Source: Serripes groenlandicus | Taxonomy: Eukaryota; Mollusca; Bivalvia; Cardiida; Cardiidae | Reading direction: 5' to 3' | Assembly: GCA_031761405.1 (NCBI GenBank) | Contig: JASEVX010000007.1 | Span: 30,468,859 to 30,532,858 of the forward strand | Length of the DNA stretch: 64,000 nt | Shown here: one piece after another, positions 41,791 to 51,605 of the stretch | Layout of the letters: each line of letters begins with the position of its first letter | Numbering within the stretch: position 1 is the stretch's first letter | Notes under the pieces: model-generated | Told to the model about the DNA's origin: nothing | Seen by the model: only the letters and a program-made list of their open reading frames with translations | Database searches by the model: none | Position numbers and translations under genes: made by a program

Positions 41791-42830
41791 CTAACGGTTC
41801 CATATTATGGACCGGTGGCTGGTATTGAGGAGCAGCATATTGTCTTGCGACATACACTGTCCCCCCAGGGGAAGAAAAAGATTTTTCGTAACCCCCATAC
41901 CCGATGGAAGACAGAGGAATAATCGAACCCGGTGCAACACCAGGCTTTAAATTATTCTGATTCTGTAGTGGAGCAGAGATCGATCGATAATTAGCATCAA
42001 TTCGGTCTATCACCACAGAACCCGTGCCTAGACGCGCCATGTTTACACAGTCGTCTGGCAGTGTAGACGAGGCATTGAAAAATGCCCTACTACTCGGTTG
42101 GCCTGTGTTTACATAAGACACTGGTGTTTGTGTCGTATTCACAGGCGTGACCGATTGGCCCGTAGCACCATAACGAAATGGGCTACTGACCTGATGCGGC
42201 ATGTCTCCATGCGCGCGATTTTGGCTAGTCGTCGAATCAATTAAGAAAGTCTGACTGCCAGGATGAATCGGTGCTAAACGATCAACCTTTTGCCTGGCTG
42301 GGTCCTTGCAATCGGACCTTTGCCCTGTCGCATCACAGATACGTGAGCGACTACCTGGTCTAGTCATGGCAACGTGACTGACTGGCCCAGTCCAGTCCAA
42401 CCCGGACTGACTGGTGAAAGGTCGCGTCATTAACGAATGACTCCTCTCCGGTTGCCCGGTGACCTGACGTGCCTCGGTATTTGGGTTTTGTTGCTCAGCC
42501 CAACAAAACCCAGGTTGACTATGCATAGGCAGGAGTGAAGCTGCACTATACAAAGTCTCCGGAATACTACGTCCCCCGACGTAAGTAACCGGTACTCTGC
42601 AGCTGTCCGAAGACCGCTGTAGCCCAGAGTATGGTGTCGGATTGGTACAACCTGCGGTTTCCCGGAAAGCTACCAAAGGCACTCCTTCTTTCGAAGGCCC
42701 AGCCCTGACACCAGGCGACAGATGGTGAGGTTCAGCGGTTAAATGATCCAGCTGAGCATTTTCCCCGCTGTTTCCGTACGGTTTCTGAAGTTTCCCGACG
42801 GAGCAACTCTCACCCAAAGCTACCATCCGA
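40531..42830 (-). repeat. 1.15-kb tandem duplication inside the DIRS gag
   Basis: ATCCCGAGGTTGCCTATAAC occurs at 40531 and 41684, an offset of 1153. The second unit ends near 42830 at the same ACCATCC junction. Units are about 90 percent alike by eye, with scattered substitutions and small indels. Confidence 0.93.
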
Positions 42831-43180
42831 ATTTCCTCAGCGCGCGGAAAAACGGCTGTGTTGAGCGGAGAAGAAGGCTCAGCATTGCCCTTCGACTCGC
42901 TCAACACCGTTGCAGAGTCCGGTTGGGAGAACCCCTCGAACTCTGCCTCACTCGATGAAGATAAAGGCACCCTCTTAGGGGTCTTCTTTATCTTCCTGCT
43001 TTTAGGAGTCTTACTCCGCACGACCTTTTTCCAAATGGAAATAGGCCATGTCGAGCAGTACTCGCAAGGTGAAGCCTGTGTGCATTTGGTGCACACAACG
43101 CAGGTCGGATGCGAATCCCATAGGTGCACAGCATGACCACATGGGCTCCGCATCCCTTCACCAGTAATTGACATTGACAT
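41669..43180 (-). CDS. DIRS gag-like protein with Cys/His cluster
   Basis: The longest ORF in the window, 503 codons. Residues 14-42 hold Cys14, His16, His19, His24, Cys27, Cys30, Cys33, Cys39 and Cys42, a probable zinc-binding cluster with W-D-x-H-P-x-C spacing as seen at the N-terminus of many DIRS ORF1 proteins. A basic patch follows (residues 53-71), then a long low-complexity Ser/Thr/Gln/Pro region. It ends at the duplication junction where the frame changes. It is not a host gene: it lies inside the terminal repeats. Confidence 0.75.
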   Translation of the reverse strand: MSMSITGEGMRSPCGHAVHLWDSHPTCVVCTKCTQASPCEYCSTWPISIWKKVVRSKTPKSRKIKKTPKRVPLSSSSEAEFEGFSQPDSATVLSESKGNAEPSSPLNTAVFPRAEEIRMVALGESCSVGKLQKPYGNSGENAQLDHLTAEPHHLSPGVRAGPSKEGVPLVAFRETAGCTNPTPYSGLQRSSDSCRVPVTYVGGRSIPETLYSAASLLPMHSQPGFCWAEQQNPNTEARQVTGQPERSHSLMTRPFTSQSGLDWTGPVSHVAMTRPGSRSRICDATGQRSDCKDPARQKVDRLAPIHPGSQTFLIDSTTSQNRAHGDMPHQVSSPFRYGATGQSVTPVNTTQTPVSYVNTGQPSSRAFFNASSTLPDDCVNMARLGTGSVVIDRIDANYRSISAPLQNQNNLKPGVAPGSIIPLSSIGYGGYEKSFSSPGGTVYVARQYAAPQYQPPVHNMEPLGVRQAYRDQHYPSHGDSLLSGGHLFDRQSGYRQPRDGSFG

Positions 43181-43658
43181 AATTCAAAAATACTCACCAA
43201 ACAGTAAATAATCCGTATATAATCCGTTTATAATCCGTTTTAATATATCCACACCACGGTGACACCGGTAGTTTGGACACGTATATTGAAATAAATTTTG
43301 TTTCAAATTTTTTTCACAAATATTGAATAGGACAGTCAATAATTCATACAGCAATAGTTAATGTACTATCGCTAACAGGGTAGGGAAAAAGTATTGAAAA
43401 CAGCAAGACTTCCGCACCCGAAGACGGTAACTGAAATTAGCGGGTGGGGTAATCCACGTGCTTCTCAGCGTATCGTCTGCTACAAAACAATAAATACAGC
43501 AATAAAGTAAATAATTTACGGCTGTGACGTTAATGTAGACAAAATATCTTTGGACAATTAAATGATTATAAGGCAGGGCCTTATAAAACAAAAGAGTTAA
43601 TTGGAAGAAGAAATAATAATATAAATTTTTCTTATCGACTACTCCGGTGAATCCAAAA

Positions 43659-43805
43659 ATGAAAAGTGACTACCCGCTCACGTGCGCGCCTGTACTTCCG
43701 GGCGGCCGTGTATGTCACGGATACGTGAGGGATATGCTAGCGTGGGCGTTTTTTTTGGATAATTAAGGTGTATAGAGATGATATATCAGGTATTAAATGA
43801 CTGGT
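43659..43805. repeat. DIRS terminal inverted repeat, right
   Basis: Inverted partner of 37258-37405. The region between it and the gag start (43181-43658) is AT-rich and presumably holds the element's promoter and leader; no core promoter motif stands out. Confidence 0.95.
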
Positions 43806-44048
43806 AATGTATTTTTGATATAAAAATGCCAAATTTACACATAATATTATACAGACATGTAAAACATATGCCTTTTGACCCAATTTGCCAGCAATTGAGT
43901 TTGAGAATGTATGAATTCTGGTCAAATCTTTACCATAATTAGACTGTACGTAGTTTACATGTTTAGCAAGTTCCTTTTTGTAATGCAATAAAACCAAGAC
44001 AACTTCCCTCTCAAGTCCAACTAACATTATCTTTGTTCACCTTTCTTT

Positions 44049-44220
44049 AAACCTTTTCCAATACAAAAAAATCTGCAGATGACATTACTTCTTAACTATG
44101 GAAATAAAAGAACAAATTTGTAATAAATTGCTCATAATGAACCATTTCTCCTTTTCCCAAAATATTTTTAAGATTGTCAGCTGCAGAGGCGTTAAAAGGT
44201 GTCTGTATTTGGAAAAGAGT
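44049..44220. mobile_element. Degenerate MITE
   Basis: CCTTTTCCAATACAAAAAAATCTGCAG, GCTCATAATGAACC, GTCAGCTGCAGAGGCG and TTTGGAAAAGAG-TTAA. From 43830 to 44045 and from 44225 to 44580 no feature is seen. Confidence 0.55.
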
Positions 44221-44579
44221 TAAATATTTCCTGATATGCTACATACTATCAAACAGAACTTCACTTTTAGCACTGGGCCCAAATCATGTATGAACTTGGA
44301 CAAAATGTCTGCTTCAGTCTGTTAATGGATCCCTAGAGGTTTGCTCCTGACAAATGGGTAAAAAATGTGTCCAAAATCATTAGAATATCACTGCCAACCC
44401 AAAAATCCTTCATTCTCATTGCAAGGAATTGAAGTCAGAAAACAGATTAACACACAATCTTAATGGGTAGATATTGATAAATAAATGTATGACAACAATT
44501 CTAATGGATTCAGTTGTCTAATCCAACAATATTTATTAGCTTTATTAGAGTTTATGCTGTTTCAACAGTTACAGCAACA

Positions 44580-44760
44580 GAACCCTAAACCATGGTTCCT
44601 TAGTGACTAGTCAGTACTTGGCAAGCAAATGTCCTTACCCAAAGGCACTTCACCATCAAAGCCTGCAGGAGCTGCAGGGATCAAAACCAGGATGCCCAGT
44701 AAATTGTCCAGTAGTTGCTACCTACCCACTTAATTGGCTAATGGACAACCTCTTTTTACC
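44580..44760 (-). mobile_element. Degenerate SINE head
   Basis: In reverse: GGGATCAAAACCAGG (B-box complement), CACTTAATTGGCTAA (A-box complement), and upstream CTTACCCAAAGGCACTTCACC as in the 52185 SINE. The tail and core are eroded. From 44765 to 45180 only a MITE scrap (about 44990-45075) is visible. Confidence 0.5.
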
Positions 44761-45184
44761 AGAAATAATTAAACTTTGCATCCAGATATTTCAGGGGTTT
44801 TATTGCATCTGCATACAGTGAAGACAATTTTAGATTTGTTAGCCTTTTTTCGCATTTAAGGTTGCTAAATGTACCCAAGACTTGCTCTAGGCACAATACT
44901 GGATAAGCCTGTTCATCATAACATAGAGCCTTCAATCGGTCTGCCTACATGTGATATAGATGTACTGCCCGTTGAGTTCCCAATTTCACCAATTGCCACA
45001 ATATATGTTTTCAACTCTTTTTCAATCATGGTTTAGAGATTTTCCATATTTTTGCCAAAGATGTCTTAAAAGTCATCTGCGATTAATTCAAGTTGTTAGA
45101 ACTTGCACCAAAATTGATGAAAAATAAATAAGCTTCAATAAGCTTCAACTAAACCAGGTTATTAAGTTGATACTTTTATCATGT

Positions 45185-45345
45185 CCCACATGCAGACTGC
45201 ACTTTCGATGAATTTGCAGCAGACGACATTTAAAAATATAGCCGTTCAGTAATAACATTTTTATTTTGAGATATTATAATCATTTCTTTGCAGACATATT
45301 TTTTAAAGTTGTCTGCTGCAGATTTGTTGTATGTGGGAAAGGGTT
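45185..45345. mobile_element. Diverged MITE
   Basis: GTCCCACATGCAGACTGC, TTTGCAGCAGACGACATTT, TTGTCTGCTGCAG and GTATGTGGGAAAGGG. Confidence 0.65.
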
Positions 45346-45487
45346 CAAGTTGGAAGAGCATGAAATGGTACATCAGGCAACAAAGAAAGGTAAGGGTTAA
45401 GCTGCCTAGTGACAACTTGTGGGCATAAAAAAGCTTTATGGAAGGACATTATATAGTACATTGAGAGTGGGGGACACTGCCTGTTAA

Positions 45488-45711
45488 CCCTTTCCCTCAA
45501 ATAGACGCTTTCTGACACCTCTGCAGCAGACGGCTTTTTGAAAACATAGTGACAAAAGAAGAAATTGCACAAAACGTGCAATTTCTACTTTTGCCACAAT
45601 GTTTTCCACTTTTAGTCATAGGTGTTATCCATTCAATTATAGAGATTTTCTTTTTTTTGACAAAATATATTCAAAGTCGTCTGCTGCAGAATTGTCGTAT
45701 GAGGGAAAGGG
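45488..45711 (-). mobile_element. Full-length TTAA MITE, reverse
   Basis: TTAA both sides. CCCTTTCCCTCAAATAGACGC to CGTATGAGGGAAAGGG, 224 bp. Its right flank is duplicated (see 45712). Confidence 0.94.
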
Positions 45712-45846
45712 TTAATATCCTTGTGTTTATCCTACCCAATTTCTCCTTTTGCCACAATGTTTTCCCCTTTTTGTCATGATTCTCTATGTTTTGACAAAAT
45801 ACGTTCAAAGTCGTCTGCTGCAGAATTGTCGTATGAGGGAAAGGGT
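45712..45846 (-). mobile_element. Truncated MITE created by flank duplication
   Basis: After TTAATATCCTTGTGTTTATC comes ATTTCTCCTTTTGCCAC and the right half of a MITE ending CGTATGAGGGAAAGGG. The same flank TTAATATCCTTGTGTTTATC then follows again at 45847. Confidence 0.88.
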
Positions 45847-45864
45847 TAATATCCTTGTGTTTAT

Positions 45865-46087
45865 CCTATCCCACACAGACAGTTTCTTATCCCTCTACAA
45901 GTTTTGAAACATTGTGAAAAAATAAGTGATTGCTCATGATGAGCAATTTCTCCTTTAGGCAATTTGTAACAATGTTTTCAACTTTATTCAATAATTGTTC
46001 TTTCATTCACATGAAGAGTTTCCATTTTTTTGACTTGATGTTTTCAAAGTTGTTAGCTGCAGATTTGTTGTACGTCTAAGGAAAGGG
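45865..46087. mobile_element. Diverged MITE
   Basis: TATCCCACACAGACAG, hairpin GATTGCTCATGATGAGCAATTTC, GTTGTTAGCTGCAG and a GTACGTCTAAGGAAAGGG end. Confidence 0.6.
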
Positions 46088-46174
46088 CTCACATTAGCAA
46101 GTCACATTACCACTTCAGCTTTTATCTGTCATAGATCTAGCCTTACCCCCTTCATGTGATGGACAAATATTACC

Positions 46175-46450
46175 TTTTCCTTCATATCATATCCTATTTG
46201 GCGAGTTTTGAAAACATGTTGGGCAAAAAGTGTAACATTTGGAATATTAAAAGTAAGATTTTAATATACTGTTGAAGACATACAACAATTCTGAAGCAGA
46301 CAAATTTGAAAACATCTAAGCAAATTTATGGAAATCTGTTAGGCAAAGTTTGATTGCGCATTTAATGAGCAATTCCTCATTTTGCCACAATGGTTTTTTT
46401 AAGTTGTCTGTTGCAGACATCAAAATGCATCTGTATGAGGGAAAGGAATA
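46175..46450. mobile_element. Degenerate MITE pair
   Basis: TTTTCCTTCATATCATATCC, then ACAACAATTCTGAAGCAGAC (46282), GCGCATTTAATGAGCAATTC, GTTGTCTGTTGCAG and TATGAGGGAAAGG. Confidence 0.55.
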
Positions 46451-46549
46451 AGAATGGAGCAAATGATATAATCATTTATCAGTCCCATTGAAATGTGAGA
46501 GATTGGTGTGATCCATTATAATGTGTAGTGAATAGGGTTAATTCACCAG

Positions 46550-46693
46550 CATTTCTTGGCAGCATTCTAACAAAAGCAACAACTGTCCCCGAGGGCCACC
46601 CCAAAATTGATTTTCAGAACATTTCCTTCCTCGGAAAACACACATACAGTAGACTTGATCAAATTCAATCAACATTAACGGTCGCCCATGTTG
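46550..46693 (+). CDS. Candidate 144-nt symmetric exon
   Basis: 144 nt lie between AATTCACCAG (acceptor, weak pyrimidine tract) and GTTG|GTAAGT (perfect donor), open in a frame giving FLGSILTKATTVPEGHPKID and then about 28 more residues. Phase is 1 at both ends. It lies outside recognised repeats. The opposite strand also has an open frame over most of this stretch, which weakens the case. Family not recognised. Confidence 0.33.
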
Positions 46694-46781
46694 GTAAGTG
46701 CGCCACCGATCTATGTAAATGTTTCAAGGCTCTTGGGAACTTTGTTTTTATAAAAGATTTCCTAAAATGTTTACCAGTAAA

Positions 46782-46997
46782 CCCATTCTCATATGCAGAC
46801 GCAGTAACAAAACCTTCAGCAGAGATGCTTTGAAAATAGTGAAGCAAAAGTAGACATTGCCCAATTTATCCTTTTGAAACAGTTACTGTGTTTTCAACTC
46901 TATTAAATAATTACATTTAAGAAATTTCCATATAATTAATTGGCTAGGTAATTTCAAATTTGTCTGCTGCAGATTTGTTGTTGTTGAGAAAAGGGTT
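46782..46997. mobile_element. Diverged MITE
   Basis: CCCATTCTCATATGCAGACGC to GTTGTTGAGAAAAGGG, with TTTGTCTGCTGCAG. The hairpin is degenerate. From 47000 to 47300 nothing is seen. Confidence 0.65.
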
Positions 46998-47304
46998 ATG
47001 TAAGTAGTAGAACCCATTTAGCCCAAAATGCTATACAATATGAAACCAATGAAGAGGCTTCAATCTCTGTATTATATATGTAAAACAGCCCTATATGTTA
47101 TTTAATTCCCACTTGAAATTCTAAGTGTATTCCTGGTGGTTTTAACTAATTGCATGCTAGTTTTGCATGCAAACTGATTGGACCAAGATCAGGCACCACA
47201 ACACATGGGACCTGAACTATCCAAGCTGTTTAACATTCAAATTCTATTTTAAAATTATGACTTGAAAGAATAAATACATTTTTCATAAGAGTAATGCAGA
47301 CAAA

Positions 47305-47468
47305 AACAAGAGCACCGCGTACGGCACAGACACTCGACTGATAGGGAGAAAACTGAAAAAAGCTGAGCTGAACAAAAAACCTTAACCGGACGGACAACCA
47401 CGCCACCGCCGCCGACGCCAGGGTCATGACAATAGCTCTCGTTTTTTTCAAAAGTCGAGCTAAAAATG
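47305..47468 (+). mobile_element. Short AACAAGAGC...GAGCTAAAAA element
   Basis: AAAACAAGAGCACCGCG start and TAACCGGACGGACAACCACG, then AGCTCTCG...GTCGAGCTAAAAA end. Essentially two ends with no tandem core, about 160 bp. Shares its right end with 141-1350. Confidence 0.75.
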
Positions 47469-47480
47469 ATTGCAAAGAGA

Positions 47481-47651
47481 ACTCTTTCCCTCAAATAGAC
47501 TTTTGAACACATAATGAACAATTTCACCCTTTGCCACAAAATTATCAACTCTATTCAATGATAAATCTTTCCTTCATATAGGTTTACCCAATTTTTGCCA
47601 AAATGTTCTCAAAGTCGTCTGCTGCGCTTATTTTTTGTATGAAGAAAGGGG
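47481..47651. mobile_element. Diverged MITE adjoining next copy
   Basis: CTCTTTCCCTCAAATAGAC, CAATTTCACCCTTTGCC, GTCGTCTGCTGCG and a GTATGAAGAAAGGGG end; TTAA at 47652-47655 is shared with the next element. Confidence 0.65.
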
Positions 47652-47655
47652 TTAA

Positions 47656-47857
47656 CCCTTTCCCTCATATAGACGCTTTCTGACTGACCCCTATGCAGCA
47701 GACGGCTTTTTGAAAACATAGTGACAAAAGAAGAAATTGCTCAAAACGAGCAATTTCTCCTTTTGCCACAATGTTATCCACTTTTAGTCATAGGTTCTCC
47801 GTTCAATTATAGAGGTTTTCTATTTTTTTTCGACAAAATATGTTCAATTCGGTTTAA
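47656..47857 (-). mobile_element. MITE truncated into a tandem repeat
   Basis: TTAA-CCCTTTCCCTCATATAGACGC, a small duplication (TGACTGACCC), hairpin AAATTGCTCAAAACGAGCAATTT, then its right third passes into the 126-bp array and the right terminus never appears. Confidence 0.85.
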
Positions 47858-48173
47858 CCTTCATGCACTTCTATTTTGATGATGTCACACAGAGATGCAA
47901 CAAGAACACAGTGTAAGCCATTCTCCGTTCAATTATAGAGGTTTTCTATTTATTTTTGACAAAATATGTTCAATTCAGTTAAACCTTCATGCACTTCTAT
48001 TTTGATGATGTCACACAGAGATGCAACAAGAACACAGTGTAAGCCATTCTCCGTTCAATTATAGAGGTTTTCTATTTATTTTTGACAAAATATGTTCAAT
48101 TCAGTTAAACCTTCATGCACTTCTATTTTGATGATGTCACACAGAGATGCAACAAGAACACAGTGTAAGCCAG
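47799..48173. repeat. 126-bp tandem triplication of MITE plus flank
   Basis: CCGTTCAATTATAGAGG starts at 47799, 47925 and 48051, exactly 126 apart. Each unit joins about 55 bp of MITE interior to about 70 bp of unrelated sequence (CTTCATGCACTTCTATTTTG, ACACAGAGATGCAAC). Units two and three are almost identical. From 48175 to 48523 only an open frame without known features (48196-48378) is present. Confidence 0.95.
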
Positions 48174-48527
48174 ACTTGGCTCATGCTTAAATGCTTTGTC
48201 AATTCCTGAAGGAAGAAAACAACAAATGTTAACATTTTTTTCTGACAAAGGTTTTTCCTCCTTTTACTGCACACTGTCCAAAATGGTATCTATACCAGTC
48301 AAAGGCTTAAATTACCACTTAAAACAAACTGATGGAGATAGGATAATTTGTTCCAGGGATAAAATTGGCAGCAGATAAAAAAAAGTCTACGATTTAAAAA
48401 CACAATGGCAGACACGGAGAGTAATTTATCAAAATCTCATTCTTTATCCTTGGACAAATCAATAGTACAGGAGTCCTTATGTTACTAGATTACCTGATCT
48501 AACATCTAAACACTCTTACAACTTTAA

Positions 48528-48738
48528 CCCTTTCCCTCATACGCCATATAGACGCTTTCTGACGCCTCTGCAGCAGACGGCTTTTTGAAAACATAGTGAC
48601 AAAAGAAGAAATTGCCCAAAACAAGCAATTTCTACTTTTGCCACAATGTTTTCCACTTTTAGTCATAGGTGTTATCCATTCAATTATAGAGATTTTCTTT
48701 TTTTTGACAAAATATATTCAAAGTCGTCTGCTGCAGAA
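48528..48738 (-). mobile_element. MITE lacking its right terminus
   Basis: TTAA-CCCTTTCCCTCATACGCCATATAGACGC: the left end carries an extra CATACGC, as if both end types were fused. It stops at GTCGTCTGCTGCAG with no GGGAAAGGG. From 48740 to 48985 no feature is seen. Confidence 0.85.
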
Positions 48739-48988
48739 AAAATATAAAATCCAACTGTCAATTAAGCGGATAATAATTATGTGCATCTCCTTGTGGTACT
48801 ACAGCTTGCTATAAAATTGAAATGAATTAAGTCTATGAATGCTGAAAAACAGTATGGTCGCAAAATGAGGATGGATGTGCGCGAACGATAGATAACAAAC
48901 AGTGAGTATGTGCTCTCCCGAAATTTCATGTGGATTATATTAATAGTAAAGAATGTTACAATATAGAGTTTAATTGCTAAATTAATAA

Positions 48989-49176
48989 CCCTTTCCCACA
49001 TACAACATGTATGCAACAGATTTTTCTAATCAAAAACCCGGAAAATCTCTATAAATGATAGGTATAAATGCTGAAAAAAGTTGAAAACATTGTTTTGAGC
49101 AATTTCTCCTTTTGTCACAATTTTGTCAAAAGTCGTCTGCTGCAGGTGTTGGAAAGCGTCTATATGTGGGAAAGGG
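48989..49176 (+). mobile_element. MITE with short hairpin
   Basis: CCCTTTCCCACATACAAC to TATATGTGGGAAAGGG-TTAA. The hairpin is reduced to one arm (TTTTGAGCAATTTCTCC). From 49180 to 49540 nothing is seen. Confidence 0.83.
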
Positions 49177-49548
49177 TTAATTAGAGAAATATCAAAGAAA
49201 TATTTACTCCTTGCTGTCTATCTTTTTGAAATGCCACATTCTACAATTACTCCATGTTTGCGAGAGATACTCTCCTGTTGCATAATGTTCAGATAATGTT
49301 CAACTTTCTGTCTGAAGACAACTACCCATGTTCAATATCGAATATTATAAAGAGTTGGCTTTTTAATATTCTGAAACATGCACAGTTACATCTGATGGAA
49401 ATCCTTAGAGAAATTTCCACAAAATGATCAGGCTGATACAGCAATTTTACTCTGTGCCATGTAATTTCTGCCAGGAAAATTAAGTCCCTCTTTATTTTTC
49501 TGCTACACGCATTTCATGCACGATTTTCTCTTTATCTCTTACTCCCAT

Positions 49549-49757
49549 GCAGATAAGATTGATGACACATACACCATGACTTTTGAAAACAGTGTTACAA
49601 AAGAAAATATAGCTCATATTGTGCAATTTCCCCCCTTTTCCCATGTTTACGCCTCTTCAATAATTATAGTCCCATAGATGGACTTCAGTACAGTTTTGTC
49701 AAAATGTTTTCAAGTTACGTCTGCAGCAGGTTTTGAATGTTTGTGGGTAAGGGTTCA
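49549..49757. mobile_element. Degenerate MITE
   Basis: TCCCATGCAGATAAG, GACTTTTGAAAACAGTG, GTGCAATTTCCCCCC, ACGTCTGCAGCAG and GTTTGTGGGTAAGGG. Confidence 0.5.
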
Positions 49758-49760
49758 TAT

Positions 49761-50415
49761 CGAGGGCTTGGCGTGAAACGGTTGTAACTAAAAACCTATT
49801 TTGAAAACCCTAGTTTAGGGGCAATTTTGACCCCTTTGTAAACAATGCAAATTTAGATGCCATTGCTCAGAACGAGCAATGGCACCTAAATTTCCATTGT
49901 TTACCAAGAACAAGAGGCCCATGAGAGCCTATGCTCTACTGGCATTGATCTGGCTTGTTTCAAAAGGAACCAATATGTCATCAATATTCAAATACCATCT
50001 AAGTTTGGTGAAGATCAGATAGTAAATGGAAGCTCTATTGTGTTCACAAGCTGTATTATAGCAATTTTGACAATTTCAAGGGCCATAATCCAGCCATGCA
50101 TGGGTAGATCTGGCTTGTTTTCGAAAGGAATCAAGCTCTCATCTATATCTAACTACTGTATAAGTTTGGTTGAGATACAATCAAAAGTGAAGACTGTATC
50201 GTGTTAACAAGAAATTGTTTACGGACGGACAGACGGACGCACGCACCCACACACGCACGCACGCACAGACAAATCGCCACGACATAAGCCCTTCTGGCCA
50301 AATTGGCCAGTAGAGCTAAAAATGATTTAATGCTTATAGAAAATTTATGGCGAGGTGATTAACCTTGGTAAAAAAATACCAATTTTAGATACAACCGTTT
50401 CACGCCAAGCCCTCG
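49761..50415 (-). mobile_element. 247-bp palindromic element split by a nested insertion
   Basis: CGAGGGCTTGGCG ends at 49761 and 50415. The interior matches 28618/31627 in reverse but is opened at about 49909 by the element at 49910-50321. Without the insert it would be about 243 bp. Confidence 0.92.
49910..50321 (+). mobile_element. Nested AACAAGAGGCCC...GAGCTAAAAA element
   Basis: Starts AACAAGAGGCCCATGAGAGCC and ends CACGCACGCACGCACAGAC...CCAAATTGGCCAGTAGAGCTAAAA. The core has CTGTATTATAGCAATTTTGAC as in 12288-13719. It is inserted in the A-run of the palindromic element. Confidence 0.9.
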
Positions 50416-50449
50416 ATATATAAGCTTTAAAGTGAGTTTTCAAAAAAGT

Positions 50450-50643
50450 AAACTCATTCCCAACATAAAGACACAATTTGACACATCTGCAGAAGACATC
50501 TTTTGCACTATGCTTTCAACTCTTATCTATAATTCTACTTTCACTCTAAGCAAATTTAAATATGGAAAAAGAAAAACGATCTCCCACCCCCTTTCCCTCC
50601 AAAGTCATCTGCTGAAGAATCTTAAACCATGTGGGGAAAGGGT
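50450..50643. mobile_element. Diverged MITE
   Basis: ATTCCCAACATAAAGACAC, ATCTGCAGAAGACATC, GTCATCTGCTGAAG and GTGGGGAAAGGG. No central hairpin. From 50645 to 50870 no feature is seen. Confidence 0.5.
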
Positions 50644-51070
50644 AAACTTGGGATAGGGGATATGTCAGGATCATTAGGAAGTCAAGTCGTGTCTTGCATC
50701 CATCAGCACCTCTGACTGGACTCCATGTATCCCCTACCCACCACCCCTTACCTAAACAACATTGTCATGAACTGTAAACAGGCCCTATTATCAAGATATA
50801 TGGCAGCAATTCAAATACATGGATCATGACAACCTAAACCACAACTCATCTTAGTAATATTGGTGTTCATCCTTTTCCTGCGAAAAACAAATCAGCAGCT
50901 GAAAACTTTCAAAACATAATAATCTTGGCAAAAATCCCCTTTAAACAAAAGTGAAATGAATGAATATAGTAGTTGCATGAAAACAATATGGCAAAAAAAG
51001 AAATTGTTCATTATGTGCAATATTTGAAGGTCATCTGTAGCAGATTGTCAAAGTGCCTCAGCAAGTTTAA

Positions 51071-51260
51071 CCCTTTCCCACATACAACAAATCTTTGAAA
51101 AGATTTACGCACAAAAATAGAAACTTCTTATAAATTGAGTTGAAAACATTGTGGCAAAAAGAGAAATTGCTCATTATGACCAATTTCTTCTTTTGCCACA
51201 AGGTTTTCACAAAGTTGTCTGCTACAAAGGCGCCAGAAAGCGTCTATATGTGGGAAAGGC
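51071..51260 (+). mobile_element. MITE, diverged
   Basis: TTAA-CCCTTTCCCACATACAAC to TATATGTGGGAAAGGC-TTAA, hairpin GAAATTGCTCATTATGACCAATTTC. The left CTGCAGCAG motif is deleted. A more decayed copy lies just before it (50873-51065). Confidence 0.82.
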
Positions 51261-51399
51261 TTAATCTTGGTTAAAACTTCTTGCCAAGAAAAGAGTAAAC
51301 ACACAACAGTTTGATTGAAGATCATTTGTTAATTGAGCCCTGCATGTTGTTTTGACAATATGTATTCACATAGCAAACATGAGCCACTATAATTAACAG

Positions 51400-51605
51400 C
51401 TGAGTAAAGCCTTTCTGACAAAGACTCTCTTTGATGCATTTGCAGCAGACAACTTTTGTTAACAAATGGCAAAAGAAGAAATGGCTCATAATTTGCAGCA
51501 ATATTGTTCAACTACTTTCATTATCAAAAGACTTCCCACATTTTTACCCAGATATTTCTTACACGTTGTCTGCTGCAGATTTGTTTTTATGTTGGAAAAG
51601 GTTAA
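51400..51605. mobile_element. Degenerate MITE
   Basis: TTTGCAGCAGACAAC, GGCAAAAGAAGAAATGGCTC, GTTGTCTGCTGCAG and GTTGGAAAAGG. From 51610 to 52075 I see nothing. Confidence 0.5.

Larger units (their letters stand above)
37211..43828 (-). mobile_element. DIRS-like retrotransposon, defective
   Basis: A 6.6-kb element with coding sense on the minus strand. From 43828 downward: terminal repeat, gag-like ORFs, reverse transcriptase, a remnant tyrosine recombinase, an internal complementary region and the second terminal repeat. DIRS elements lack LTRs and integrase and insert through a circular intermediate with a tyrosine recombinase, giving no target duplication. Here both ends carry AAAATG and no duplication is seen. 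The reverse transcriptase is frameshifted, RNase H and the catalytic recombinase region are missing, and gag is rearranged. The copy cannot be autonomous. Confidence 0.9.

Noticed and set aside
41669..43180. 503-codon Cys-rich ORF as a host zinc-finger gene
   Set aside because: It lies within the terminal repeats of the DIRS element, in the position of its gag ORF, upstream of a recognisable reverse transcriptase.
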